From NCBI RefSeq assembly GCF_013386165.1, contig NZ_JACAOS010000041.1:350-36644 (forward strand): DNA of 36,295 nt. The letters are read 5' to 3'. Under the pieces are notes generated by a model. It searched no databases. It was given only the letters and a program-made list of their open reading frames with translations, and was not told where the DNA came from. This DNA comes from Pseudomonas gingeri (lineage in GTDB: Bacteria > Pseudomonadota > Gammaproteobacteria > Pseudomonadales > Pseudomonadaceae). Numbering within the stretch: position 1 is the stretch's first letter; each line of letters starts with the position of its first letter. Positions 17,803-28,343 of the stretch are shown here, piece by piece. Position numbers and translations under genes: made by a program.

Positions 17803-17821
17803 TACGAGTCGTGGGGACTCA

Positions 17822-17956
17822 CTGTGGCGAGGGGGCTTGCCCCCGTTCGGCTGCGCAGCAGTCGTAAAACCTGACACCTTGCTGTGTCAGGTACATCGAA
17901 TGCTCTGGTTTTAGGGCCGCTGCGCGCCCCAGCGCGGGCAAGCCCGCTCGCCACAG
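17822..17956. repeat. REPIN-like inverted repeat of a second family
   Basis: A 135-bp element between the Tag-like gene and the DUF2069 gene. The left end reads TGTGGCGAGGGGGCTTGC and the right end GCAAGCCCGCTCGCCACA, near-perfect inverted copies. The centre holds an 8-bp stem CCTGACAC/GTGTCAGG (17870-17877 and 17884-17891). This GGCGAG...CTTGC family is common between genes in fluorescent Pseudomonas and differs from the GTAGGAGC type at 14386. As it lies between convergent genes it may help to end transcription on both sides. Confidence 0.82.
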
Positions 17957-17979
17957 GGAACCAGTAACATCAGGGAGCA

Positions 17980-18396
17980 CTATACTTGGCCTTCCCCCGC
18001 CAACCGCCGATTCAACTGATGACGCCAGCGCACATACAGCATCGAGCTGCAGAACACTGCCACGCTCGCGCCCATCTCCAGTACACCGAATAGCTGCCGG
18101 TTGGGGTCGAACGCCGCCAATGCGCCCTTGAGGAAATACAGGTTCACCACATAACAGGTGAACGAGTGTCCGCGCGCGCTGCCCAGCAACATCCCTGGCA
18201 GCAAGGGCAGCAGCGGTGCCAGTTCGACCAGCAGGATCACCCAGGGCCGGGCCCCGTGCAGCTCGGCGAACATCAGGTCATAGACCGCCAGCAAGGCCAT
18301 CAGGCCGAGAAAACACACCAGCGCCAACGGGCGGCTCCAGCGCACGCGCGTTTCCAGCCAGGCCTGGGGCGGCAACACCTTGGGCTTCCTAGCCAC
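17980..18396 (-). CDS. DUF2069 inner-membrane protein
   Basis: A 138-residue protein with about four transmembrane segments (PLALVCFLGLMALLAVYDLM, PWVILLVELAPLLPLLPGML, a segment near FTCYVVNLYFLKGAL and VLEMGASVAVFCSSMLYV), basic at both ends. It matches the DUF2069 family, for which no function is known. The start overlaps the wrbA stop by 8 bp, so it is the third gene of the arsC-wrbA operon. P. aeruginosa has the same trio next to hda, as I recall. Confidence 0.85.
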   Translation of the reverse strand: MARKPKVLPPQAWLETRVRWSRPLALVCFLGLMALLAVYDLMFAELHGARPWVILLVELAPLLPLLPGMLLGSARGHSFTCYVVNLYFLKGALAAFDPNRQLFGVLEMGASVAVFCSSMLYVRWRHQLNRRLAGEGQV

Positions 18397-18994
18397 GGCC
18401 GTTCTCCAGGCTCAGGGCGGTCTTCGCCAGGCGCATGCCGAGGGCCCGGCACAGGGCGATTTCATGTTCGTCCAGGGCACGTTTGCCGTCGACGCCGGTA
18501 TGGTGGCTGGCGCCATAAGGCGTACCGCCACCGCGGGTGTCGAGCAAGGCCGACTCGCTGTAGGGCAGGCCGGTGACCAGCATGCCGTGGTGCAACAGCG
18601 GCAGCAGCATCGACAACAAGGTGCTTTCCTGGCCGCCGTGCAGGCTCGACGTCGAAGTGAAGACCCCGGCCGGCTTGCCCACCAGAGCGCCGGTCAGCCA
18701 CAGGTTGCTGGTGCCGTCGATAAAGTACTTCAGCGGCGCCGCCATATTGCCGAAACGGGTCGGGCTGCCGAGGGCCAGGGCCGCGCAGTGTTTCAGGTCG
18801 TCGAGGCTGGCATACAACGCGCCTTCCTCGGGGATTTCCGGGGCCACGGCTTCGCATTGGCTGGAGATCGCCGGTACGGTGCGCAGGCGTGCCTCCAGGC
18901 CCGCCTGTTCGACGCCGCGGGCAATCTGCCGGGCCATTTCACGGGTAGAGCCGTTGCGGCTGTAGAACAGCACCAGAACGTAAGGCGTGCTCAC
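18389..18994 (-). CDS. wrbA: NAD(P)H:quinone oxidoreductase, WrbA type
   Basis: A 201-residue flavodoxin-fold enzyme that binds FMN and reduces quinones by two electrons, avoiding semiquinones. The phosphate-binding loop YSRNGSTREMA is at residues 11-21; GSPTRFGNMAAPLKYFIDGTSNLW and STSSLHGGQESTL are the other FMN-site motifs of the family. GGGTPYGASH is also typical. Its ATG overlaps the arsC-like stop by 4 bp (ATGA), and its 3' end overlaps the DUF2069 gene. Confidence 0.93.
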   Translation of the reverse strand: MSTPYVLVLFYSRNGSTREMARQIARGVEQAGLEARLRTVPAISSQCEAVAPEIPEEGALYASLDDLKHCAALALGSPTRFGNMAAPLKYFIDGTSNLWLTGALVGKPAGVFTSTSSLHGGQESTLLSMLLPLLHHGMLVTGLPYSESALLDTRGGGTPYGASHHTGVDGKRALDEHEIALCRALGMRLAKTALSLENGRG

Positions 18995-19344
18995 GGCAGG
19001 ATCTCCAGCAGATTTTCCGGTGGACGACCGATGATCGCCTTGTCACCGGCCACCAGGATCGGTCGTTCCATCAGCTTGGGGTGGGCGGCGATCGCGGCGA
19101 TCAGCTGTGTTTCGCTGAGCTGGGTGTCGGCCAGGTTCAATTGCTTGTACTCATCCTCGCCGGTGCGCAGCAATTGGCGCGAGCCGATGCCCAGCTTGCC
19201 CAGCAACTCCTTGAGTTGCGCGGCGTCCAGCGGGGTTTCCAGGTAGAGCACGACGGATGGCGTGAGGCCACGGCCCTGGAGCAGTTCCAGCGCACCGCGG
19301 GATTTCGAGCAGCGCGGGTTGTGATAAAGCGTCAGATCGGTCAT
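18991..19344 (-). CDS. arsC: ArsC-family reductase (YfgD-like)
   Basis: A 117-residue thioredoxin-fold protein. The catalytic cysteine is Cys12 in HNPRCSKSRGALELL, and the arginines that bind arsenate in E. coli ArsC have counterparts in SRQLLR, ERPILV and IIGRPPE. The start at 19344 (MTDLTLYHNP) is the family's; the open frame to 19524 is rejected. The context with wrbA and DUF2069, rather than arsR or arsB, points to the housekeeping YfgD-type reductase. It may have some arsenate reductase activity, but resistance is not shown. Confidence 0.88.
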   Translation of the reverse strand: MTDLTLYHNPRCSKSRGALELLQGRGLTPSVVLYLETPLDAAQLKELLGKLGIGSRQLLRTGEDEYKQLNLADTQLSETQLIAAIAAHPKLMERPILVAGDKAIIGRPPENLLEILP

Positions 19345-19459
19345 GTGCGGGTCGCATCTTGCGTAAGGTGGCGGGTATTCTACCTGCCTGACGAGCGCTC
19401 CTGAACCTTGTGAGGTAAAGGGCCGCAGTCGATGACTTATTTGATGGGGGATTGTGCAC

Positions 19460-19921
19460 ATGGCAAGGCGATTGGCCGCCGTATTGGCGATGATGGGCGC
19501 GTTACTGCTGAGCGGTTGTGGCAACGATTACGGTGTCGACCAGAACGGCCAGAAGGTCGCGTCCGAGCGTCTCGACAAACAGTGGAAGGTGGTCAACTAC
19601 TGGGCCGAGTGGTGTGGCCCGTGCCGTACCGAAATCCCGGAATTGAACGCCTTGTCCGAGCAGCTCAAGGGCCAGTCGGTCGAGGTGTTCGGGGTGAACT
19701 TCGATGGTTTGCAGGGCGATGACCTGCGCAAGGCCGGCGAAACCCTGGGCATCCGTTTCACGGTGCTGGCCCAGGATCCGGCGGACTTTTTCGATCTGCC
19801 GCGCAGTGAAGCCTTGCCGGTGACTTACATCATCGATGACAAGGGCAAGGTCCGCGAGCAGTTGATGGGCGAGCAGACGGCGGCGGGTGTGCTGGCGAGG
19901 CTGAAGGCCCTCAAGGGCTGA
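19460..19921 (+). CDS. Thioredoxin-fold (TlpA-like) lipoprotein
   Basis: A 153-residue protein with a lipoprotein signal (MARRLAAVLAMMGALLLSGC, lipid on Cys20). The following GN is not an inner-membrane retention signal, so an outer-membrane anchor facing the periplasm is likely. The redox centre is WCGPC (Cys52, Cys55) in YWAEWCGPCRTEIP, with the cis-proline in ALPVTYIID. It probably reduces periplasmic disulfides or serves cytochrome maturation; the partner is unknown. The ATG at 19460 lies 9 nt after GGGGG; a GTG at 19454 is too close to that site. It diverges from the arsC-like operon and converges on the FUSC gene. Confidence 0.9.
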   Translation: MARRLAAVLAMMGALLLSGCGNDYGVDQNGQKVASERLDKQWKVVNYWAEWCGPCRTEIPELNALSEQLKGQSVEVFGVNFDGLQGDDLRKAGETLGIRFTVLAQDPADFFDLPRSEALPVTYIIDDKGKVREQLMGEQTAAGVLARLKALKG

Positions 19922-19937
19922 AGGTGCCGGGGGAAGG

Positions 19938-21032
19938 TCAGGAACTGCGGGCCTTCGAGCCTGCCGATGGTTCCTGCCGGTCGCGTTTTTTCCAGAGCGG
20001 CCGGGCGACCAGAGCGATCATGATCACCAACAGCGCAGCGGCCAGGCTGTTGAGCACGCGCAGATAGGTGAGGCCGATTTCGGCATCACCGGGTTGGCCC
20101 AACTGGGCAACCAGGATGAAGTGCGGCGTCAGAAACAGCGTAAAGGCCAGGTAGCTGATGTTGCGGCAGGCCAGTGTTCCGATCGACAGGGGCAGAATCA
20201 GCCACGCCATCAGCAGCGGCGAGTGGATGAAATGACCCAGTAGCATGGCGATCAGCGCGCCGAGCAAGGTGCCCGCCACCCGTTCGACAGACACTTTCAA
20301 GGTGGCGGCAAACCCGGGCTGGCTGATCAGCAGCACCGTCAGGGTCATCCAGTAGCCGTGATCCACTGCGCAGTAGTGTACCGCGGCCACTGCAATGGCC
20401 GTGGCCAACGCAACACACACGCCATGCAGAAAACCATGGGAGCCCAGGTTGAGGTGTTGCCGCAGCAGGCTTGACAGGGGCGCGGGCGGCTCGTCCGGGA
20501 GCACCGCCCGTTCACCGGGCCGCCACGACAGCAGGTTGATGGCGCTTGCCCAGAGGCTGCCGTAGAGAAAGTAACAGGCATAACCGACGGCATGCTCAAG
20601 GCTGTTTCCGGCAACGGCCGTCGATACCGCGAAGGCCGTGGCGACCAGCAAGGCCGGGACGCTAATCCGCTTGCCCGCCACGCTGGCGAAGGCGCCGCAG
20701 AAGCCGATGACCGCCGCCAGGCCGATCATCAATGGCGCACAGGTCCCGCTCCAGACCCCGAGCCCCGACGCGAACGCGCCCGCCAGGCTGAACACCAGGG
20801 CGAACCGGCAGCGGTTGACGAAGCGCCCGCCAGGCAGGCTGATGCAGCTCCAGAATGCGGCGATGGCCGACCAGCCGAGCAGCGGATTGTGACAGTACAC
20901 CGCGAGGATCGCCGGGACCGCACAGGCGATCCCGCCGCGGCTGAGGTCGGCCATGTGGATCTGGCGGGCTCTGCCTGCGTCTGCCAACCGACGCAGGATC
21001 GCTGTCGCTTTCGAGGTCACGGGCTGTTGCAT
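19938..21032 (-). CDS. FUSC-family membrane protein
   Basis: A 364-residue protein with about ten hydrophobic helices in two similar halves, as in FUSC/YccS and aromatic-acid exporter (AaeB-like) proteins. The second half has the FUSC_2-type segment YWMTLTVLLISQPGFAATL followed by VERVAGTLLGALIAMLLG, the family hallmark. It lacks the large soluble domain of full-length AaeB or YccS. The ATG is 7 bp after the lldD stop, so both genes share a transcript. Export of an organic acid would suit the context, but this is inference. Confidence 0.85.
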   Translation of the reverse strand: MQQPVTSKATAILRRLADAGRARQIHMADLSRGGIACAVPAILAVYCHNPLLGWSAIAAFWSCISLPGGRFVNRCRFALVFSLAGAFASGLGVWSGTCAPLMIGLAAVIGFCGAFASVAGKRISVPALLVATAFAVSTAVAGNSLEHAVGYACYFLYGSLWASAINLLSWRPGERAVLPDEPPAPLSSLLRQHLNLGSHGFLHGVCVALATAIAVAAVHYCAVDHGYWMTLTVLLISQPGFAATLKVSVERVAGTLLGALIAMLLGHFIHSPLLMAWLILPLSIGTLACRNISYLAFTLFLTPHFILVAQLGQPGDAEIGLTYLRVLNSLAAALLVIMIALVARPLWKKRDRQEPSAGSKARSS

Positions 21033-21039
21033 GATGGAC

Positions 21040-22185
21040 TCAGCAGGCCGGAGTGCGGGCGAGGATGGATTCGTCGATCTGCTCGATCGACGTCACCCCA
21101 GTGAGGGTCATGGCCACGCGCATTTCCTGGGCAAAGATATCCAGCATGTTTTCCACGCCGTGTTGCCCGTCAGCCGCCAGGGCGTACACCGTCGAGCGGC
21201 CAAGCAGCACGCTTTTCGCGCCGAGGGCCAGCATCCGCACCACATCCAGCCCCGAGCGGATCCCCGAGTCGACCAGTACGGTCAGGTCGCTGCCCACGGC
21301 CTGGGCAATCGGCGGCAGCGCCTTGGCAGTGGATAGCACGCCATCGAGCTGACGCCCGCCGTGGTTGGAGACCACGATCCCGTCGGCGCCGAAGCTGACG
21401 GCGTCCCTGGCATCCTGCGGGTCGAGGATGCCCTTGATGATCATCGGGCCTTTCCAGAATTCGCGGATCCACTCCAGGTCCTTCCAACTGATGGAGGGGT
21501 CGAAGTTGTTGGCCAACCAGCCGACATAATCTTCCAGGGTGGTGGCCTTGCCCAGGTACTTGGAGACATTGCCCAGATCATGTGGACGTCCCAGGACGCC
21601 AACGTTGAACGCCCAGTCCGGTTTCATCGTCGCCTGCAGGATCCGGCGTGTGGCGGCATAGGGACCGGACATGCCCGAATGTGCATCGCGATAGCGCGCG
21701 CCCGGTGTCGGCATGTCCACGGTGAACACCAGGGTCTTGACTCCGGCGGCCTGAGCCCGTTCGAGCGCATTGCGCATGAAGCCGCGATCCTTGAGCACAT
21801 AGAGCTGGAACCAGATGCTCTGCGGGCTTTGTGACGAGACTTCCTCGATAGAGCACACCGAGACCGTTGACAGGCAGTAGGGGATGCCCTTATCAGCGGC
21901 AGCCTTGGCTGCCTGGACTTCGCCACGGCGCGCATACATGCCTGTCAGGCCCACCGGGCTCAGGATGATGGGCATGGCCATCGGTTGGTCGAACAAGCGG
22001 GTTTTCAGACTCAGGCGGTCGACATTTTTCAGGATCCGCTGGCGCAGGCTGATGTCCGCCAGATCCGTAGCGTTTTTCTTCAGTGTGTGTTCGGCGTAGG
22101 CGCCGCCGTCGATGTAGTCGAACAGAAAGCGTGGCAGCTTGCGGCGTGCCGCTTCGCGGTAGTCAGTGGCCGATGAAATGATCAT
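21040..22185 (-). CDS. lldD: FMN-dependent L-lactate dehydrogenase
   Basis: A membrane-associated flavoenzyme that oxidises L-lactate to pyruvate and feeds the quinone pool. The 381 residues begin MIISSATDYREAARRKLP at 22185, exactly as LldD does; the open frame to 22245 is rejected. Visible hallmarks are FDYIDGGAY, MYARRGEVQAAKAA, STVSVCSIEEV, FTVDMPTPGARYRDAHSG, IKGILDPQDA, the catalytic His in VSNHGGRQLDG, and DSGIRSGLDVVRM. No lldP permease or lldR regulator is adjacent; instead a LysR regulator diverges. This resembles P. aeruginosa lldA (the second L-lactate dehydrogenase) with its LysR regulator LldS, as I recall it. The ribosome site GAGGA is a little far, about 11 nt. Confidence 0.94.
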   Translation of the reverse strand: MIISSATDYREAARRKLPRFLFDYIDGGAYAEHTLKKNATDLADISLRQRILKNVDRLSLKTRLFDQPMAMPIILSPVGLTGMYARRGEVQAAKAAADKGIPYCLSTVSVCSIEEVSSQSPQSIWFQLYVLKDRGFMRNALERAQAAGVKTLVFTVDMPTPGARYRDAHSGMSGPYAATRRILQATMKPDWAFNVGVLGRPHDLGNVSKYLGKATTLEDYVGWLANNFDPSISWKDLEWIREFWKGPMIIKGILDPQDARDAVSFGADGIVVSNHGGRQLDGVLSTAKALPPIAQAVGSDLTVLVDSGIRSGLDVVRMLALGAKSVLLGRSTVYALAADGQHGVENMLDIFAQEMRVAMTLTGVTSIEQIDESILARTPAC

Positions 22186-22227
22186 GGGGAGCCGGTTCCT
22201 CTGAGTGAAGGGCTGGCCTGCCTGAGC

Positions 22228-22246
22228 CTTGATCCATAGGGTCAAG
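22228..22246. promoter_or_regulatory. Inverted repeat in the lldD/LysR intergenic region
   Basis: CTTGATCC-ATA-GGGTCAAG, with arms matching at 7 of 8 positions. It is centred 52 bp before the lldD start and about 100 bp before the LysR start. It is a good candidate operator for the divergent LysR protein. A second feature, the direct repeat CAACTTT (22300-22306 and 22309-22315), lies nearer the LysR gene. Confidence 0.55.
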
Positions 22247-22339
22247 ACTGTGGGTTAGCCGACGGACTCAGGGTAGGGAAAACCCTTGTATGATAAAAAC
22301 AACTTTTTCAACTTTGATTTAGTCGCAAAAGGAATAGTC

Positions 22340-23221
22340 ATGAATCTGCGGACGTTGCGGGCCTTTGTCGAGGTCGTGCGCCAGGGCGGTTTCTCCCAGG
22401 CGGCGCAAGTGGTGTCGTTGACCCAGTCGACCGTCAGCAAGGCGGTCAAGACCTTGGAGGATGAACTGGGAATGCCGCTGCTCAACCGTATCGGGCATCG
22501 CAGCGAATTGACCGCGGCCGGGGAGATTACCTACCGCAGGGCGTTGGTGCTGCTGGCCGAGCGCAGCGACCTGATGGCCGAACTCGACGAATTGCGCGGG
22601 CTCAAGCGTGGTGTACTGCGCATCGGTTTGCCGCCGGTGGGCAGTGGTGCCTTGTTCGCCAGCATGTTTGCCACCTATCGAAGTCGTTATCCGAATATCG
22701 ATATCGAACTGGTCGAGCACGGCAGCCAGAAATTGCATGAGTGTCTGCTGGCGGGGGAAGTCGACCTGGCGGCTCTGCTGGTGCCCATTGGCGAGGAGTT
22801 TGATTATCAGGAGGTGAGGTCGGAGCCGCTGATTGTCCTTATGCCGTCAAACCATCCGTTGTCAGGCAGCAGGACGGTGGATTTTGCCCACCTGGCGTCA
22901 TCGCCGTTTATCCTCTTCGAGGCCGGGTTTGCCCTCAACCGGATTATTCTCGCGGCGTGCGAACTCAGGGGCGTGGTGCCCAAGGTTACGGCCCGCAGTG
23001 CCCAGGTCGACTTCATCGTCGATCTGGTGGTGGCTGGCCTGGGCGTGGCGTTTCTGCCACAAATGCTTGCGCAGAAACATCGGCATGAAGGGATTGTGCA
23101 AATCCCGCTGGATGAGCCGCAGACTGATTGGCATATCGCCCTGGCCTGGCGTCGCAATGCGCATTTGCCACCGGCAGCACTGGCCTGGCTGGAGCTGGCG
23201 GAGGAAATGAAGGGGGCTTGA
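22340..23221 (+). CDS. LysR-family regulator, probable activator of lldD
   Basis: A 293-residue regulator starting MNLRTLRAFVEVVRQGGF at 22340, with AAAGGA about 6 nt upstream. The N-terminal winged helix-turn-helix (SQAAQVVSLTQSTVSKAVKTLEDELGMPLLNR) is complete, and a periplasmic-binding-protein-like effector domain follows from about residue 90 (VLRIGLPPVGSGALFASMF). Divergent transcription from lldD makes lldD and the FUSC gene its likely targets and L-lactate its likely effector. The P. aeruginosa LldS/lldA pair is arranged in a similar way, from memory. Confidence 0.9.
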   Translation: MNLRTLRAFVEVVRQGGFSQAAQVVSLTQSTVSKAVKTLEDELGMPLLNRIGHRSELTAAGEITYRRALVLLAERSDLMAELDELRGLKRGVLRIGLPPVGSGALFASMFATYRSRYPNIDIELVEHGSQKLHECLLAGEVDLAALLVPIGEEFDYQEVRSEPLIVLMPSNHPLSGSRTVDFAHLASSPFILFEAGFALNRIILAACELRGVVPKVTARSAQVDFIVDLVVAGLGVAFLPQMLAQKHRHEGIVQIPLDEPQTDWHIALAWRRNAHLPPAALAWLELAEEMKGA

Positions 23222-23280
23222 AACGGGCGCTGTGTGGCTTTGGCACACAGCGCGCCTTGCAGGTACGACCTGGAAGTGCT

Positions 23281-23685
23281 TCAGCCTTCTTCCGACCACA
23301 GCCGCAGCGGTTTGCCTTCCTGCGGCCAGAAACGCACTTGCTCGATGGGCGAGATATCCCAGCGCTGGACATTTTCCAGCGCCTGGAGGAAGCGTTTTTC
23401 CTGCTCCATCAACGCCGGTGCGCAGAGCTTGCGGGTGCTGCCGACCTTGCCGAAGCTCAGGTTGCCGCCGTCCAGGGTGTAGGGCGCGAACCAGTGGTTG
23501 CAACCGCCGGTGCCATAGGCCCGGCCGTCGTCGCCGAGGGTGACGGTCAGATGGCTGTTGTCGATCAGCGGACGTTCGCCGATCCACTCCAGCACATAGC
23601 TGTGATCCTGTTTCAATTGCACCTGTTCGCCGGCGCAGCCGTACAGGCTGGCTGCCAGCATTCCCAGAATCACCGCGCGTTTCAT
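23281..23685 (-). CDS. META-domain (HslJ-like) lipoprotein
   Basis: A 134-residue lipoprotein: MKRAVILGMLAASLYGC gives a signal peptide with Cys17 as lipid site, followed by AG. The rest is a META domain (WIGERPLIDNSHLTVTLGDDGRAYGTGGCNHWFAPY, split here: LGDDGRAYGTGGCNHW is the core), also found in HslJ. Its role is unknown; HslJ is tied to heat and novobiocin resistance. The start has AGGAGG 7 nt upstream. The ATG shares a base with the stop of the preceding gene (TAATG), so its translation is probably coupled to that gene. Confidence 0.87.
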   Translation of the reverse strand: MKRAVILGMLAASLYGCAGEQVQLKQDHSYVLEWIGERPLIDNSHLTVTLGDDGRAYGTGGCNHWFAPYTLDGGNLSFGKVGSTRKLCAPALMEQEKRFLQALENVQRWDISPIEQVRFWPQEGKPLRLWSEEG

Positions 23686-24119
23686 TACTTTGCCTCCTGG
23701 CATCTCGGGCACAGGTGTTTTTCGCCCTGTGTGGTCCAGCCCAGCTCGGCGATACGCGCCGTGGCGGCTGGTTTTTGCGCGGGGTTACCGAGCTTGGCGT
23801 CCACCGCGAATTCGAAGTTCAGTTCCTTGGCGCAGCTGTCGCAGTTGACCTGCCACTGGTGAATCGCCAGTTCGCCGAAGACCGGACCCTTGGCCACCGC
23901 GACCCATTGGCCTGGCGGATTGATCAGGTGACGCACGGTGTCCACGGTCAGGCGCATGGACAGGTCCTTGCTGCCCTTGAGGGTCACCAGCAGGACATCG
24001 TCGGCGCGGATCGAGCCACCGTTGCCGGTGACCTGATAGCGTCCCGGCACCAGGGCGCGGCATTCGGTCAGGGTGTGTTGCGGGTTCATCAGGCTGTAGC
24101 GGAAATCGTGTTCGACCAT
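23685..24119 (-). CDS. Conserved hypothetical protein with two CxxC pairs
   Basis: A 144-residue soluble protein that I do not recognise. It begins MVEHDFRYSLMNPQHTL, with GGAGG just upstream, so the start at 24119 is sound. It has no signal peptide. Two pairs, CDSC (about residue 93) and CPRC (about residue 139), lie about 45 residues apart and could form one structural zinc site. Its N-terminal half is beta-rich (ECRALVPGRYQVTGNGG, DDVLLVTLKGSKDL). It overlaps the META lipoprotein by one base and heads that two-gene unit. An unusual point is that a cytosolic metal-site protein is coupled to an envelope lipoprotein. Confidence 0.8.
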   Translation of the reverse strand: MVEHDFRYSLMNPQHTLTECRALVPGRYQVTGNGGSIRADDVLLVTLKGSKDLSMRLTVDTVRHLINPPGQWVAVAKGPVFGELAIHQWQVNCDSCAKELNFEFAVDAKLGNPAQKPAATARIAELGWTTQGEKHLCPRCQEAK

Positions 24120-24155
24120 GGGTCCTCCAAATATGGCCGGTATGCTAGCACGCAG

Positions 24156-24179
24156 ACGCCGCGCAAATGGCAGCGGCGT
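24156..24179 (-). terminator. Possible weak terminator after ldhA
   Basis: A perfect 7-bp stem ACGCCGC/GCGGCGT with a 10-nt loop, about 35 bp after the ldhA stop. No T run follows, so it is at best a weak or Rho-assisted site; transcription may continue into the downstream pair of genes. Confidence 0.3.
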
Positions 24180-24213
24180 GTGACCTTCGATCCGGTGAGG
24201 CCCGCGGGCGGGG

Positions 24214-25203
24214 TCAGCTATTGACTTGGTTTTGCGGCACGCCCGCGCGCCAGGCGCCGATATTGTCCAGGGTGGTCGCGGCAATCGCGGCCAGTGCCTC
24301 ATGGGTCAGGAAGGCCTGGTGGGCGGTGACGATCACATTGGGAAAGGTCAGCAGGCGCGCCAGCACATCATCCTGCAGCGGCAGGTCGGAACGGTCCTCG
24401 AAGAATACCTGGGCCTCTTCCTCGTAGACATCCAGGCCCAGGTAGCCCAATTGACCGTCCTTGAGCGCGTCGATCAGCGCCGGGGTGTCCACCAGGCCGC
24501 CGCGCCCTGTGTTGATCAGCATCGCGCCCGGTTGCAGATGGGCGAGGCTGTCGCGGTTGATCAGATGATGGGTGTCGGCGGTCAGCGGGCAGTGCAGGCT
24601 GATGATCCGGGACTGCGCCAGCAGCTCGGGCAGGCTCAGATAGCGGGCGCCGAGGGCCAGCAGTTCGGGATTGGGGAAGGGATCATAGGCCAGTAGCTGG
24701 CAACCGAACCCGGCCATGATCCGCGCGAAGGTCGCACCGATCTGCCCGGTGCCGACCACGCCGACGGTCTTGCCCACCAGGTCGAAGCCGGTCAGGCCAT
24801 GCAAGCTGAAGTCGCCTTCGCGGGTGCGGTTGTAGGCGCGGTGCAGGCGCCGATTGAGGGCCAGGACCAGGGCGACGGCATGTTCGGCTACTGCATGGGG
24901 CGAGTAGGCCGGCACACGGACCACGCACAGGCCCAGGCGCGCGGCGGCGTCCAGGTCGACATGGTTGTAGCCCGCCGAGCGCAGGGCGATCAAGCGGGTG
25001 CCGCCGGCGGCCAGCGCTTCCAGTACCGGTGCACTCAGGTCGTCATTGATAAAGGCGCAGACCCCCTCATGCCGATGGGCCAGGGGCGCCGTATCCAGGT
25101 TCAGCCGTGCCGGCTGGAAATGCAGTTCGAGGTCGTTGGTGCCGCAGAGGGCGAGGAAACTGTCACGGTCATAGGTCTGGCTGCTGAAGAAAATGACGCG
25201 CAT
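24214..25203 (-). CDS. ldhA: NAD-dependent D-lactate dehydrogenase (fermentative)
   Basis: A 329-residue D-2-hydroxyacid dehydrogenase that reduces pyruvate to D-lactate. It starts MRVIFFSSQTYDRDSF, as LdhA does, with AAGGA about 8 nt upstream. The NAD-binding GxGxxG is in VGVVGTGQIGATFARI. Catalytic Arg is in RSAGYNHVDL or NTGRGGLVD, Glu in GLDVYEEEAQ and His in VTAHQAFLT, all present. Length is normal. It lies 68 bp after gacS in the same direction, as in P. aeruginosa (PA0927/PA0928), and may be read through from gacS. Confidence 0.94.
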   Translation of the reverse strand: MRVIFFSSQTYDRDSFLALCGTNDLELHFQPARLNLDTAPLAHRHEGVCAFINDDLSAPVLEALAAGGTRLIALRSAGYNHVDLDAAARLGLCVVRVPAYSPHAVAEHAVALVLALNRRLHRAYNRTREGDFSLHGLTGFDLVGKTVGVVGTGQIGATFARIMAGFGCQLLAYDPFPNPELLALGARYLSLPELLAQSRIISLHCPLTADTHHLINRDSLAHLQPGAMLINTGRGGLVDTPALIDALKDGQLGYLGLDVYEEEAQVFFEDRSDLPLQDDVLARLLTFPNVIVTAHQAFLTHEALAAIAATTLDNIGAWRAGVPQNQVNS

Positions 25204-25271
25204 TGGGGGCTTCCTTTCGAGGAGATAGCCGACACTCTAGCGTCGGCGTCCATTAAACCTCTTGCCGTGGA

Positions 25272-28025
<2,754 letters not shown>

Positions 28026-28343
28026 GCAACAGTCTCCGTCAGATACAGCGTCCGGCAGATACGCCCATCTTCGATTCTCGGCGTGCGCGTCCTGCGCCCG
28101 CTCTACTTGCGCAGTGTAGCCATTTGCGGGGGGGTAAATCTCGCAAAGTTCGCAGGGATCTCATGGGCCGCCATCCCCCCGGGAACGCTTGCTTGCGGGA
28201 CATTATCAATTGCAATGTCGACGAGTTGTCGGGTAAACCCCTCCTTATAGCTATAAGCCATAAGCACCGCACTTTGCGTGATATGGAGAGCCGACGTTTG
28301 TCGGTATGATGTCAGCCCCCGCAGTCTGGATTGCGAATACGCC
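28026..28343. other. Divergent gacS/cysM intergenic region
   Basis: 318 bp without a supported gene. It contains a perfect 14-bp palindrome CTTATAGCTATAAG (28244-28257) followed at once by another ATAAG (28260-28264), and a small hairpin CCGAC-GTTT-GTCGG (28292-28305). The palindrome is in the most AT-rich part and may be an operator for cysM. I could not assign -35/-10 boxes with confidence. Confidence 0.5.

Noticed and set aside
18991..19344. Arsenic resistance operon
   Set aside because: Only an ArsC-fold gene is present, with wrbA and DUF2069; no arsR, arsB or acr3 is seen.
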